The notes under the pieces were generated by a model that was not told the DNA's origin, did not search any database, and saw only the letters and a program-made list of their open reading frames with translations. 64,000 nucleotides of DNA, from contig JAFSCP010000036.1 of NCBI GenBank assembly GCA_017436705.1, positions 147,067 to 211,066 of the forward strand. The letters run 5' to 3'. This document shows positions 9,373 through 15,771 of the stretch, piece by piece (the stretch's first letter is position 1; every line of letters starts with the position of its first letter). The translations under genes and the position numbers were made by a program. The DNA comes from Bacillota bacterium. Lineage in GTDB: Bacteria; Bacillota; Clostridia; Peptostreptococcales; Anaerovoracaceae.

Positions 9373-10245
9373 TTACATATTATCAATTTCTTCAGTTGTC
9401 AATCCTGTACACTCGGATATGATGCTGACATCTATACCTTTAGCCTTAAATGCTGAAGCCAATGCTTTTTTCTCTGATTCTTTACCAGTTTTTTCTCCCT
9501 GCTCAAAACCCATTTCATACCCGTCCGTCATGTAAAGTTCTTTCACTTCTTCTTCGGTAAATCTCTTATATAACATACCAACCACCTCCGTCGCATACTT
9601 TTTTAGAAAGTCAGGCAAAATTCCCTCAGATATACAGCTTTCAACTGCTTCTTTTACATCTTCACGTGTAATAGGACCACCGGATGCATACCAACGGATG
9701 CGGTCAATCAACTCGCTGTATCCTTCCATACTGCGTGACTTTCTAAGGATTTCTCCTTCCTTCTCTTTATTTATATTATACACCTTTACGGTGAGATTTA
9801 AAGCATTTTTTTGTTCGGGCAAATGTTCACCCAGATACGAATCCTCCAACCTGTATTCCCAATAGCATGGCATATCCTCCATACCATTGTAAAATACAAT
9901 AAACTCTGGTCTTGGTACCCTTACAGGTGACCGGCCGTAAAGTCTTTTTGTGTCAAGCTTCTGTTGATAGATGGACGAGATATAGAACAGATCCCGAAGC
10001 GGCATATTCGGGTTGATTGTCGACTGATGCTCAGTCAGCACGATAAATTTGTTGTCGATGGTAAATGCAATGTCATTCTTCATGTTGACAAAAAACACGT
10101 CCTCAATTGTATCGATGTCCAGTGGTGTTTCCATGTCGTAGTCTGTGTCGTATAGTGCATTGTAGAGTTCGATGAGACGGGCTTTGTCATTGAAGAGCAG
10201 ACAAAAAACACTGTCCTTGTATGTACGGTTCACATTATCGCTCAT
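9373..10245 (-). CDS. Rpn-family PD-(D/E)XK nuclease (recombination-promoting/putative transposase)
   Basis: A 290-aa protein of the Rpn/YhgA-like family, RecA-independent recombination-promoting nucleases often annotated as putative transposases. Visible features are the N-terminal YKDSVFCLLFNDKARLIELYNAL, NDIAFTIDNKFIVLTEHQST (acidic and Q/E residues of the nuclease core) and RPEFIVFYNG. The charged C-terminus (GEKTGKESEKKALASAF) ends in a small helical module with LTTEEIDNM. ATG at 10245 has AGGAGG ten bases upstream. A related but distinct, truncated member lies at the right window edge. No inverted repeats or target duplications typical of an IS surround it. Confidence 0.82.
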   Translation of the reverse strand: MSDNVNRTYKDSVFCLLFNDKARLIELYNALYDTDYDMETPLDIDTIEDVFFVNMKNDIAFTIDNKFIVLTEHQSTINPNMPLRDLFYISSIYQQKLDTKRLYGRSPVRVPRPEFIVFYNGMEDMPCYWEYRLEDSYLGEHLPEQKNALNLTVKVYNINKEKEGEILRKSRSMEGYSELIDRIRWYASGGPITREDVKEAVESCISEGILPDFLKKYATEVVGMLYKRFTEEEVKELYMTDGYEMGFEQGEKTGKESEKKALASAFKAKGIDVSIISECTGLTTEEIDNM

Positions 10246-10267
10246 AATAATAAAACCTCCTGTCAAA

Positions 10268-10288
10268 ATAATTCTTTGGAAGAATTAT
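10268..10288. repeat. 9-bp inverted repeat upstream of the Rpn gene
   Basis: ATAATTCTT/AAGAATTAT with a 3-nt loop, 23 bp before the Rpn start. On the minus strand it is followed by TTTTG, so it may be a weak terminator for the toxin-macrodomain transcript. Confidence 0.45.
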
Positions 10289-10380
10289 CCTGTTCAGGAG
10301 GCTTCTTGTCAATATATCGATCCTATTTCTGCATAAAATCGGTCGTTTTTTGTAATATGTTGGACGAATTTTGTTTACAA

Positions 10381-11373
10381 CTATTTACAGATTTTCCTAT
10401 CATATAATGCATACATATCATCACTGAAGCAACAGAAAGTCACATCAAGCTCATAATCTGCATTTTTTGTCTGCCACTCTCTGACTGCTGCAACTGCGAT
10501 TTCAGTCGCATCTTCCCATGGATAACCGTATACACCGCAGGAAATAGCCGGAAAAGCGATGCTATGCAGGTCGTTTTCCTTTGCCAGATCAAGTGATTTC
10601 GTGTAGCAGGATTTCAGCTTAACAGGGTCTGATTCACTTCCTGAATAAATCGGACCTACCGTGTGGATAACATGCTTTGCCGGAAGCTTATATCCTTTGG
10701 TAATCTTCGCATCACCGGTTTCGCAGCCGTGAAGTGTTCTGCACTCTGCCAGAAGTTCAGGACCTGCCGCACGGTGAATCGCTCCGTCAACACCGCCGCC
10801 GCCCAGAAGACTTGAATTTGCAGCGTTTACTATTGCATCAATATCCAGTTTAGTAATGTCTGCTTTTATGTATGTTATTTTGCTCATAGGTTTGTCCTCC
10901 CTCTCCAATCCTAATTCTTTATGAAAATATTGTAATGCACAGAAGCTGTATCGTCTACTAATTTCTTGCGGGCTTAATGATGAATTTTGGGTTATACAAG
11001 CAATATAATCGTCAAGAAAACTCAACGCTTCACGCTTAATTCTTGTAATATTCTGAACAGTTTCAATATATTCATCATTGTCAACCACTGCAGAAACAGT
11101 ACTGAAATAACTTTCCTTTCCTACTATGACCATTTTTGTATAATCAAGTCCTGATTTATTCTTTACTGAACGTTTTGATTTATGAAATCTGTAGGAATAT
11201 TTATGAGTAATCTCTGTCCTGTATGGAATACAAACATAATATCCTTTATGAATCTCAAACATAAGGCATGTGTACGGACGTTCTTTCTTTGTCAGTATTT
11301 CCTTATACTTAGTACTTGGATAATTTTCATAAAACTCTTTTGATAAAATTTTAAGTTCAAAATCTTTGTCCAT
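10381..11373 (-). CDS. TenpN-like type III toxin fused to a MacroD-type macrodomain
   Basis: A 330-aa two-domain protein. Residues 1-165 look like the TenpIN-family endoribonuclease toxin of type III toxin-antitoxin systems: [21 protein letters not shown], then ITHKY, then [10 protein letters not shown] and the terminal [13 protein letters not shown] that normally ends these toxins. Residues 166-330 are a complete macrodomain ([26 protein letters not shown]), the fold that binds or hydrolyses ADP-ribose adducts. ATG at 11373 is preceded by GGGGGA; an upstream TTG reading lies in the terminator U tract. Just upstream is a promoter, tandem-repeat RNA and terminator, the hallmark of type III loci. 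An internal ribosome site and ATG (10887) could also yield free macrodomain. The toxin assignment is from motif recognition; the macrodomain is certain. Confidence 0.82.
   Translation of the reverse strand: MDKDFELKILSKEFYENYPSTKYKEILTKKERPYTCLMFEIHKGYYVCIPYRTEITHKYSYRFHKSKRSVKNKSGLDYTKMVIVGKESYFSTVSAVVDNDEYIETVQNITRIKREALSFLDDYIACITQNSSLSPQEISRRYSFCALQYFHKELGLEREDKPMSKITYIKADITKLDIDAIVNAANSSLLGGGGVDGAIHRAAGPELLAECRTLHGCETGDAKITKGYKLPAKHVIHTVGPIYSGSESDPVKLKSCYTKSLDLAKENDLHSIAFPAISCGVYGYPWEDATEIAVAAVREWQTKNADYELDVTFCCFSDDMYALYDRKICK
10896..10902 (-). promoter_or_regulatory. Internal ribosome binding site for the macrodomain
   Basis: AGGGAGG lies eight bases before an in-frame ATG at 10887 that begins [13 protein letters not shown], the natural N-terminus of stand-alone macrodomain proteins. 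It sits at the exact domain junction (toxin end GLE, linker REDKP), implying either a recent stop-loss fusion or deliberate production of both fused and free forms. Confidence 0.7.
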
Positions 11374-11400
11374 AAATATTCCCCCGAAAAACAAAAACAA

Positions 11401-11427
11401 AAAAAGAGAGGATAATCAAATCCTCTC
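11401..11427 (-). terminator. Intrinsic terminator between antitoxin RNA and toxin gene
   Basis: 8-bp stem GAGAGGAT/ATCCTCTC (11427-11420 with 11413-11406), 6-nt loop, followed on the minus strand by a long T-rich tract. Located 28 bp before the toxin ATG. In type III loci this terminator limits toxin mRNA to a fraction of the antitoxin RNA. Confidence 0.88.
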
Positions 11428-11436
11428 CTGGCATTC

Positions 11437-11540
11437 TTCGCTCGGTCAGTTTTTATTTTACCGACGAGTCAGAACCGTCACTCGTCTCTTCGCTCGGTCA
11501 GTTTTTATTTTACCGACGAGTCAGAACCGTCACTCGTCTC
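11437..11540 (-). repeat. Two perfect 52-nt tandem repeats (antitoxin RNA units)
   Basis: Copies at 11437-11488 and 11489-11540 are identical over all 52 positions; the match extends two further bases on one side. Identity without drift suggests selection or recent amplification. Confidence 0.95.
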
Positions 11541-11564
11541 ATCTGCGAAGATGTTTCTACAAAT

Positions 11565-11593
11565 ATTATATGCAGAATCTGATGATAAATCAA
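11565..11593 (-). promoter_or_regulatory. Promoter P2 of the antitoxin RNA
   Basis: Minus strand TTGATT (11593-11588), 17-nt spacer, TATAAT (11570-11565). The predicted start at about 11558 is 18 nt before the first repeat. Confidence 0.72.
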
Positions 11594-11611
11594 GTATATT
11601 TTTATATACAT

Positions 11612-11640
11612 ATATTACCATAATTGATTTTAAATGTCAA
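11612..11640 (-). promoter_or_regulatory. Possible promoter P1 of the antitoxin RNA
   Basis: Consensus TTGACA (11640-11635), 17-nt spacer, TAATAT (11617-11612), starting four bases after the stop codon of the preceding membrane-protein gene. Weaker -10 than P2; may add transcription or be a relic. Confidence 0.45.
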
Positions 11641-11643
11641 TAT

Positions 11644-12420
11644 TTAATTATAAACATGCTCAAATATCTTTTCCCCTGTCATACCATTCTCTTCAGCAGC
11701 TTTCATAAAATCTTCCTTGCTTTTAATATGTAATTCAGCAATCTCAGCAGCCTGTTCATCCGAAAGAACCATATCCTTTTCGATACAAAGAGTCCTGATT
11801 CCTGTCAATCTGGCCTCACCTGTTTCAATATCATAATTGTAAATCAGTTCCGGCTGAAAATTATTCAGATGTTCACCATTCATGGCATTTCCATAATCAT
11901 TTATAAAATCAAGTTCAATTGTGACAATATTGTCGTCAACTGTCATCTTGCTGTATCCGCTGCCGCCGCAGAGTTCTCTGATATAATTTGTATGAAATGA
12001 TGTATACGACCAGTTGTTTCCAAAATAGTCACCAATGTAAAACCAGTTGATCCGCTCTGTTCCTTTCAGTTCAGAAACAGATGTCTGCCGGCTTTTTTCC
12101 CACTTTTTGCCTGCCTGTTTCATGGAAACGCATACATACACTTCGTCTTCAAAAATATTGCTCTTTACAAAAACCTGCCTGTCATGTCTGTATCCTGTAT
12201 CCGTTCCAAAAGTATAATCAGCAATTACATCATAAGGCTGATTGATACCAAGCTGCATGAGTTCATATTCCAGAAATTCATCACTTGATTTGAAAACAGT
12301 CTCCTTCGGTCCCCATACCCAGCTGAGTACCATCGCCGCCAGAACAATAAGCAGAACATTACGGGCAATCTGCTGAGGCCTGGTCAGCTCAGGCAGTCTG
12401 ATTTTTTTAATTTTTTTCAT
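11644..12420 (-). CDS. Membrane-anchored protein of unknown function (B-type paralogue 2)
   Basis: A 258-aa protein: basic N-terminus KKIRLPELTRPQQIARN, one TM helix (about residues 20-38) and a C-terminal extracytoplasmic or cytoplasmic domain with no motif I recognise. Its first 20 residues match the protein at 13581-14390 (FRLPQLTRGQKVVRN), so the two are diverged paralogues. Both also carry an acidic phenylalanine-containing segment after the TM (SSDEFLEYELMQLG here, TFDEAIEKCLIRDAG there). ATG at 12420 is ten bases after GGAGGGG; a longer reading starting at 12504 overlaps padR and lacks a ribosome site. Function unknown; membership of a PadR-linked operon suggests envelope sensing or peptide resistance. 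Confidence 0.75.
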   Translation of the reverse strand: MKKIKKIRLPELTRPQQIARNVLLIVLAAMVLSWVWGPKETVFKSSDEFLEYELMQLGINQPYDVIADYTFGTDTGYRHDRQVFVKSNIFEDEVYVCVSMKQAGKKWEKSRQTSVSELKGTERINWFYIGDYFGNNWSYTSFHTNYIRELCGGSGYSKMTVDDNIVTIELDFINDYGNAMNGEHLNNFQPELIYNYDIETGEARLTGIRTLCIEKDMVLSDEQAAEIAELHIKSKEDFMKAAEENGMTGEKIFEHVYN

Positions 12421-12443
12421 ATATTTCACACCCCTCCGGAATG

Positions 12444-12785
12444 CTACGCAAAGCTTACACTTCCCAGAATCACCTGGTTCACCGATGTGCTGAAAGCTTC
12501 CCACTGCTTTCTTTCCTCAGCAAGCTGCTCCATTCCAAGGCCTGTGATGTGATAATATTTTCGCTCACGGCCGCCTTCTGCCTGTTCTTTGTATGAAGAA
12601 AGAAGCCCCTTGCTTTCCATCTTGTGGAGAATCGGGTACAGAGTCCCCTCGTTATACTCAAAAGTTCCGTTGGACCGTTCCTCCAGCGTTCTTATTATTT
12701 CGTAGCCGTAATAATCTTTTTCAGCCAGCAGCGACAGCACCAGCAGCGCTGAACTTCCGCCTATTAAATTCTTATCTATCTTCAT
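12444..12785 (-). CDS. PadR-family transcriptional regulator
   Basis: A 113-aa winged-helix repressor with the family hallmarks: GYEIIRTLEERSNGTFEYNE, GTLYPILHKMESKGLL (recognition helix) and GGRERKYYHITGLG (wing). PadR proteins usually repress the adjacent membrane-protein operon until a ligand is bound. ATGA overlap (4 bases) with the upstream gene shows translational coupling. The likely operator is the CCTCG-N5-CGAGG palindrome in the operon promoter at 15220-15248. Confidence 0.93.
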   Translation of the reverse strand: MKIDKNLIGGSSALLVLSLLAEKDYYGYEIIRTLEERSNGTFEYNEGTLYPILHKMESKGLLSSYKEQAEGGRERKYYHITGLGMEQLAEERKQWEAFSTSVNQVILGSVSFA

Positions 12786-13570
12786 AACTGTGCCTCCTTG
12801 GTTTTAATCTCTTCAAATAAACTGCTCAGGTCAATTTCACACTTGTCCTGCTGCCCGAACGCATTGTAATTCACATAAAGTCTGGTTTCTGAAAGGTCCG
12901 GTATCCATATCAGATAATAATTACGGGTATATTTTGACAGAACAAAAGGTTCAGATTTATATCCGTTATCTCTATATGAAAAATGCTGTCCATTTTTATT
13001 GAGAAACATTATATCGTCATATCCATGATCACTTAATGTCGCATAAATATCTTTGCCGGACTCACCTTCATGCTCATAAAACAGACCAATATAATACCCT
13101 CCGCGGTCACTGCTGTTCTGTAATAATGCAACCTCTTTGAACCATATACTGTAACTGTCCAAAAACAAACTTTCATCGATTTCAGTTCTGCATAGTGTGT
13201 CATTTTTATCTCTCATCGCAAAATGCTCAATAGGCGTCGGCTCTGTAATCAGATCTTTTACTTCTTTATACACCTGAGGAATCCCGAACCATGCCGCTGC
13301 CGCCGCCAGACAGAATGCAAAAATACAGCTGGCAAACCACACATATCCCACCAAGGGATTATGTGCCTTATTGAGTTCTCTCCCCATCTCCTGCGGGTCG
13401 CCCATACGCTGCACGGCCTCAGTTTCAGCAGATTCCGCCGCCATACCTTTTGCCTGCAGGTACTGACTTCTTTCGTAAATGTGGGTTTCCAGTTCCTTTT
13501 CGATTTCCTGGTGATCGTAGTGGAATTTCACTTCTTTAAGAACAGTTTTTATGTACTTTTCCTTATCCAA
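12782..13570 (-). CDS. HAAS/permease-prefix-domain membrane protein (A-type paralogue 2)
   Basis: A 262-aa protein with an N-terminal DUF1700/HAAS-type helical domain (KYIKTVLKEVKFHYDHQEIEKELETHI, then AETEAVQRMGDPQEMGRELNKAHNP), one TM helix (about 82-102) and an unrecognised C-terminal domain ending in a NAFGQQDKCEIDLSSLF segment. Paralogue of the protein at 14387-15151. Start chosen at TTG 13570 to match the MDKKKYI start of its paralogue, with GAGGTG six bases upstream; a GTG at 13579 is the alternative. HAAS proteins are typically partners of PadR repressors, as here. Confidence 0.82.
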   Translation of the reverse strand: MDKEKYIKTVLKEVKFHYDHQEIEKELETHIYERSQYLQAKGMAAESAETEAVQRMGDPQEMGRELNKAHNPLVGYVWFASCIFAFCLAAAAAWFGIPQVYKEVKDLITEPTPIEHFAMRDKNDTLCRTEIDESLFLDSYSIWFKEVALLQNSSDRGGYYIGLFYEHEGESGKDIYATLSDHGYDDIMFLNKNGQHFSYRDNGYKSEPFVLSKYTRNYYLIWIPDLSETRLYVNYNAFGQQDKCEIDLSSLFEEIKTKEAQL

Positions 13571-13580
13571 ACCCCTCACC

Positions 13581-14390
13581 TCACTCTTTTATCAGTTCCT
13601 CCGCAATATTGTCTGTGACATACATTCCGCTGGCTTTATATTCTTTAAATATCTTCCATTTTCTTTCAAAGTCTTCAGCCAGATTAACAGCCATTCTGAC
13701 CGCTGCTTCATTACCTAAAAACGCTCTCTGTTGCTTGCTAAACTCAGATGTTTCAAGCCATTTGACACTGTAATCGCTTTTCTTTACGGAAAAATATAAG
13801 TCTTCATTGCTTGTCTGTTCCGGATGATAGTCAAAGCTCATTCTTATGAGCCACTGGTCATTCTGGTCAGTCCACAAACCTGTAATTTCATCCTCAGGCA
13901 TTTCATTATCCCAGTATGTAAAATATGATGTATGATATGAGTCCTCAGACTCTCTGTCAATATCTGCCCATCTCACTTCATATTCCGGTTCGGTGTACGG
14001 TTCAACCTTTTCAATATAAGCATAATATTCAGGCTTGTACCAAATGAAATCATCCCAGAATGAATCCATCAGCCGGACGTTTAATTGTATAAGGACATCT
14101 TCGCCATTTAATGTCGATTTCACATATGCTACTGAATGATAAAATTCATGGTTTCCATTTCCCAGTTTATCAAAAACAGTATATCTGTCTGTAATTTCAT
14201 AAGGTGGCAGCATGCCAGCGTCCCTGATAAGGCATTTCTCAATTGCCTCATCAAAAGTCCTGCACGGTTTGTCAAATCCGAAAAAAACTCCGAACATGAT
14301 TAAACACATTCCCGCGATTATAATCAGATTTCTCACAACTTTCTGTCCGCGTGTCAGCTGCGGCAATCTGAACTTTCTTTTTTTCTTCAT
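13581..14390 (-). CDS. Membrane-anchored protein of unknown function (B-type paralogue 1)
   Basis: A 269-aa protein: short basic cytoplasmic N-terminus, a single TM (about residues 21-38), then a domain rich in Y, W, D and E with no catalytic motif visible. N-terminal RLPQLTRGQKVVRN matches the B-type paralogue at 11644-12420. Start overlaps the stop of the A-type gene by 4 bases (ATGA). It forms the first A-B gene pair of the duplicated cassette. Confidence 0.78.
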   Translation of the reverse strand: MKKKRKFRLPQLTRGQKVVRNLIIIAGMCLIMFGVFFGFDKPCRTFDEAIEKCLIRDAGMLPPYEITDRYTVFDKLGNGNHEFYHSVAYVKSTLNGEDVLIQLNVRLMDSFWDDFIWYKPEYYAYIEKVEPYTEPEYEVRWADIDRESEDSYHTSYFTYWDNEMPEDEITGLWTDQNDQWLIRMSFDYHPEQTSNEDLYFSVKKSDYSVKWLETSEFSKQQRAFLGNEAAVRMAVNLAEDFERKWKIFKEYKASGMYVTDNIAEELIKE

Positions 14391-15151
14391 TGTTCACCAC
14401 GCTCCATTTCATCAAACAGGGCTGACAAGTCTATCTGTCCTGTCGCTTTTTGTCCGAAAACATCGAAATCAATATACATAATATCTTCTGAAGTATCATT
14501 TATCCAAAAAAGAAAATATTCATCATTAAAAGAATAATATGGTTCTTCATATGGCTCCCAGTTCGGTGCATAACTTTTTCTCTGACTGTTTAGAAAGGTA
14601 TCCGCTTCCACATACCTGTAAAAGTTCTCTCCGGAATTTCCACGATGTTTATAGAACAATACCAGATAATATCCTCTGGCTTCATTATCTACACTATGTT
14701 CGCCACAATAAGCATCTGTAAATTTCACTGAGTATCCATCCAGTTCCAGAGTCGAATTGACAGGTGAATGGAAATATTCCTCTCCGTCATAAATCCATTC
14801 CAGTTGCTGATGTCTGCCTGGTTCTGAAAGAATATCTCTTATTTCAAGTACAGTCCACCAGCCTCCGGCAATTACTGTAGGAACTAATATCAACATGACT
14901 ATCAGACTTGTAAACTGCCAGAGCCAGCCAATCCAGGGGTTGTGTGCCTTGTTCATTTCCTGGCCCATTGCCTGCGGGTCGCCCATGCGGCGGACTGCTT
15001 CCGCCTCTGCTTCTGCAGCGTCTATGCCTTTTGCCCGCAGGTATGCGCTGCGTTCAAAGATATGATTTTCAAGTTCCCTGCTGATTTCATCGTGATCGTA
15101 GCGGAATTTTACTTCACTAAGAACCGTTTCGATATACTTTTTCTTATCCAT
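14387..15151 (-). CDS. HAAS/permease-prefix-domain membrane protein (A-type paralogue 1)
   Basis: A 254-aa protein with the same design as its paralogue at 12782-13570: N-terminal HAAS-type helices (KYIETVLSEVKFRYDHDEIS, AVRRMGDPQAMGQEMNKAHNP), a TM (about 77-99), and a C-terminal domain with GYYLVLFYKHRGNSGENFY and ending DVFGQKATGQIDLSALF. The two A copies are strongly similar at both ends and diverged in the middle. First gene of the operon, directly behind a consensus promoter. Confidence 0.85.
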   Translation of the reverse strand: MDKKKYIETVLSEVKFRYDHDEISRELENHIFERSAYLRAKGIDAAEAEAEAVRRMGDPQAMGQEMNKAHNPWIGWLWQFTSLIVMLILVPTVIAGGWWTVLEIRDILSEPGRHQQLEWIYDGEEYFHSPVNSTLELDGYSVKFTDAYCGEHSVDNEARGYYLVLFYKHRGNSGENFYRYVEADTFLNSQRKSYAPNWEPYEEPYYSFNDEYFLFWINDTSEDIMYIDFDVFGQKATGQIDLSALFDEMERGEQ

Positions 15152-15219
15152 GGGCAGGCCTCCTTCCTCTGCAATTCCCCGTCGGCAATACCTCGAAGTC
15201 CGATGCTTTCTTTGTCCTC

Positions 15220-15248
15220 ATTATACCTCGAGCTGCGAGGGTTGTCAA
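15220..15248 (-). promoter_or_regulatory. Perfect sigma-A promoter with PadR-type operator
   Basis: TTGACA (15248-15243), exactly 17 nt, TATAAT (15225-15220): full consensus in both boxes. The spacer contains the palindrome CCTCG-N5-CGAGG (15226-15240) between the boxes, ideally placed for repression. Such a strong promoter would need a repressor; the PadR encoded in this operon is the obvious candidate. Confidence 0.8.
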
Positions 15249-15249
15249 T

Positions 15250-15277
15250 AAAAAAGAAACCCTCCCGCGAAGGTTTC
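15250..15277 (-). terminator. Intrinsic terminator after the STAS gene
   Basis: GAAACC/GGTTTC stem with a GC-rich interior and TTTTTT tract on the minus strand, placed between the STAS stop and the next promoter. Confidence 0.75.
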
Positions 15278-15305
15278 CTGAAAAGCTTTGTATTCATACC
15301 AGGCC

Positions 15306-15602
15306 TTATTCAATTGTAAGGATATCAATAAACCCTGTCACTTCAAAAATTTCATTGATTGTCTCATTAACATTTCTGATAATCATCTTGCCCTGCTTGT
15401 TCATCACTTTCTGTGCAGCCAGAAGCACTCGCAGACCTGCAGATGAAAGATATTCAAGTGCCGAAAAATCCAGTACAAGCATTTCCACACCATCTATATC
15501 CTGTTTTAATTCTGCTTCAAGCTGTGGAGCAGTTGTCGTGTCCAGACGGCCCTCAATAACCAGATTCAGTTCATTTTCCTTTTTACATTTTTTAATTTCC
15601 AT
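15306..15602 (-). CDS. STAS-domain anti-sigma factor antagonist
   Basis: A 98-aa SpoIIAA/RsbV-type protein. Visible are NELNLVIEGRLDTTTAPQLEAEL and the phosphorylation loop LDFSALEYLSSAGLRVLL, where the serine of SSAG is the site phosphorylated by an RsbW-type kinase and dephosphorylated by a SpoIIE-type phosphatase. Both partner types are encoded divergently at 15772-18025. This makes a compact partner-switching module controlling a sigma factor or another target; no sigma factor gene is adjacent. ATG is seven bases after GAGG. Confidence 0.92.
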   Translation of the reverse strand: MEIKKCKKENELNLVIEGRLDTTTAPQLEAELKQDIDGVEMLVLDFSALEYLSSAGLRVLLAAQKVMNKQGKMIIRNVNETINEIFEVTGFIDILTIE

Positions 15603-15650
15603 AAAGTTTCCTCGCTCCCCGAATATATACAGCCTTAATATCCTGCTTCA

Positions 15651-15679
15651 ATTATACAGCAAATACAGCGTTTATACAA
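15651..15679 (-). promoter_or_regulatory. Promoter of the STAS gene
   Basis: Minus strand TTGTAT (15679-15674), 17-nt spacer, TATAAT (15656-15651), about 50 bp before the ATG. Confidence 0.55.
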
Positions 15680-15771
15680 CACCTTTCAGCATTCAAAAAA
15701 AGAAAGTAAAACACTTCCATTGTTTTCTCATGTTTGATATAATTAAGAAAAAACTTTTCAGAGAGGCAGTT

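Larger units (their letters stand above)
11401..11558 (-). ncRNA. Putative type III antitoxin RNA (TenpI-like)
   Basis: Predicted transcript from about 11558 to the terminator at 11401, consisting essentially of two perfect 52-nt repeats. Each repeat can fold a GACGAGT/ACTCGTC stem with a 10-nt loop and a second CGGT/ACCG stem around an A-rich single strand, features compatible with the pseudoknotted monomers cut and bound by ToxN/TenpN toxins. No open reading frame is present. The promoter-repeats-terminator-toxin order is the diagnostic layout of type III systems. It has not been compared with known antitoxin RNA models. Confidence 0.78.

Noticed and set aside
9373..10245. Insertion sequence (because Rpn proteins are often called transposases)
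   Set aside because: No terminal inverted repeats or target duplications were seen around it; Rpn proteins are nucleases, not confirmed transposases.
11437..11540. CRISPR array or simple satellite repeat
   Set aside because: Only two adjacent copies without spacers, flanked by a promoter and terminator in front of a toxin-like gene; this fits an antitoxin RNA much better.
15355..15771. Longer start for the SpoIIE-type phosphatase (open frame from 15355)
   Set aside because: The extension runs antisense through the STAS gene, has no ribosome site, and is not like any phosphatase N-terminus; ATG 15772 follows AGAGG and leads straight into TM1.
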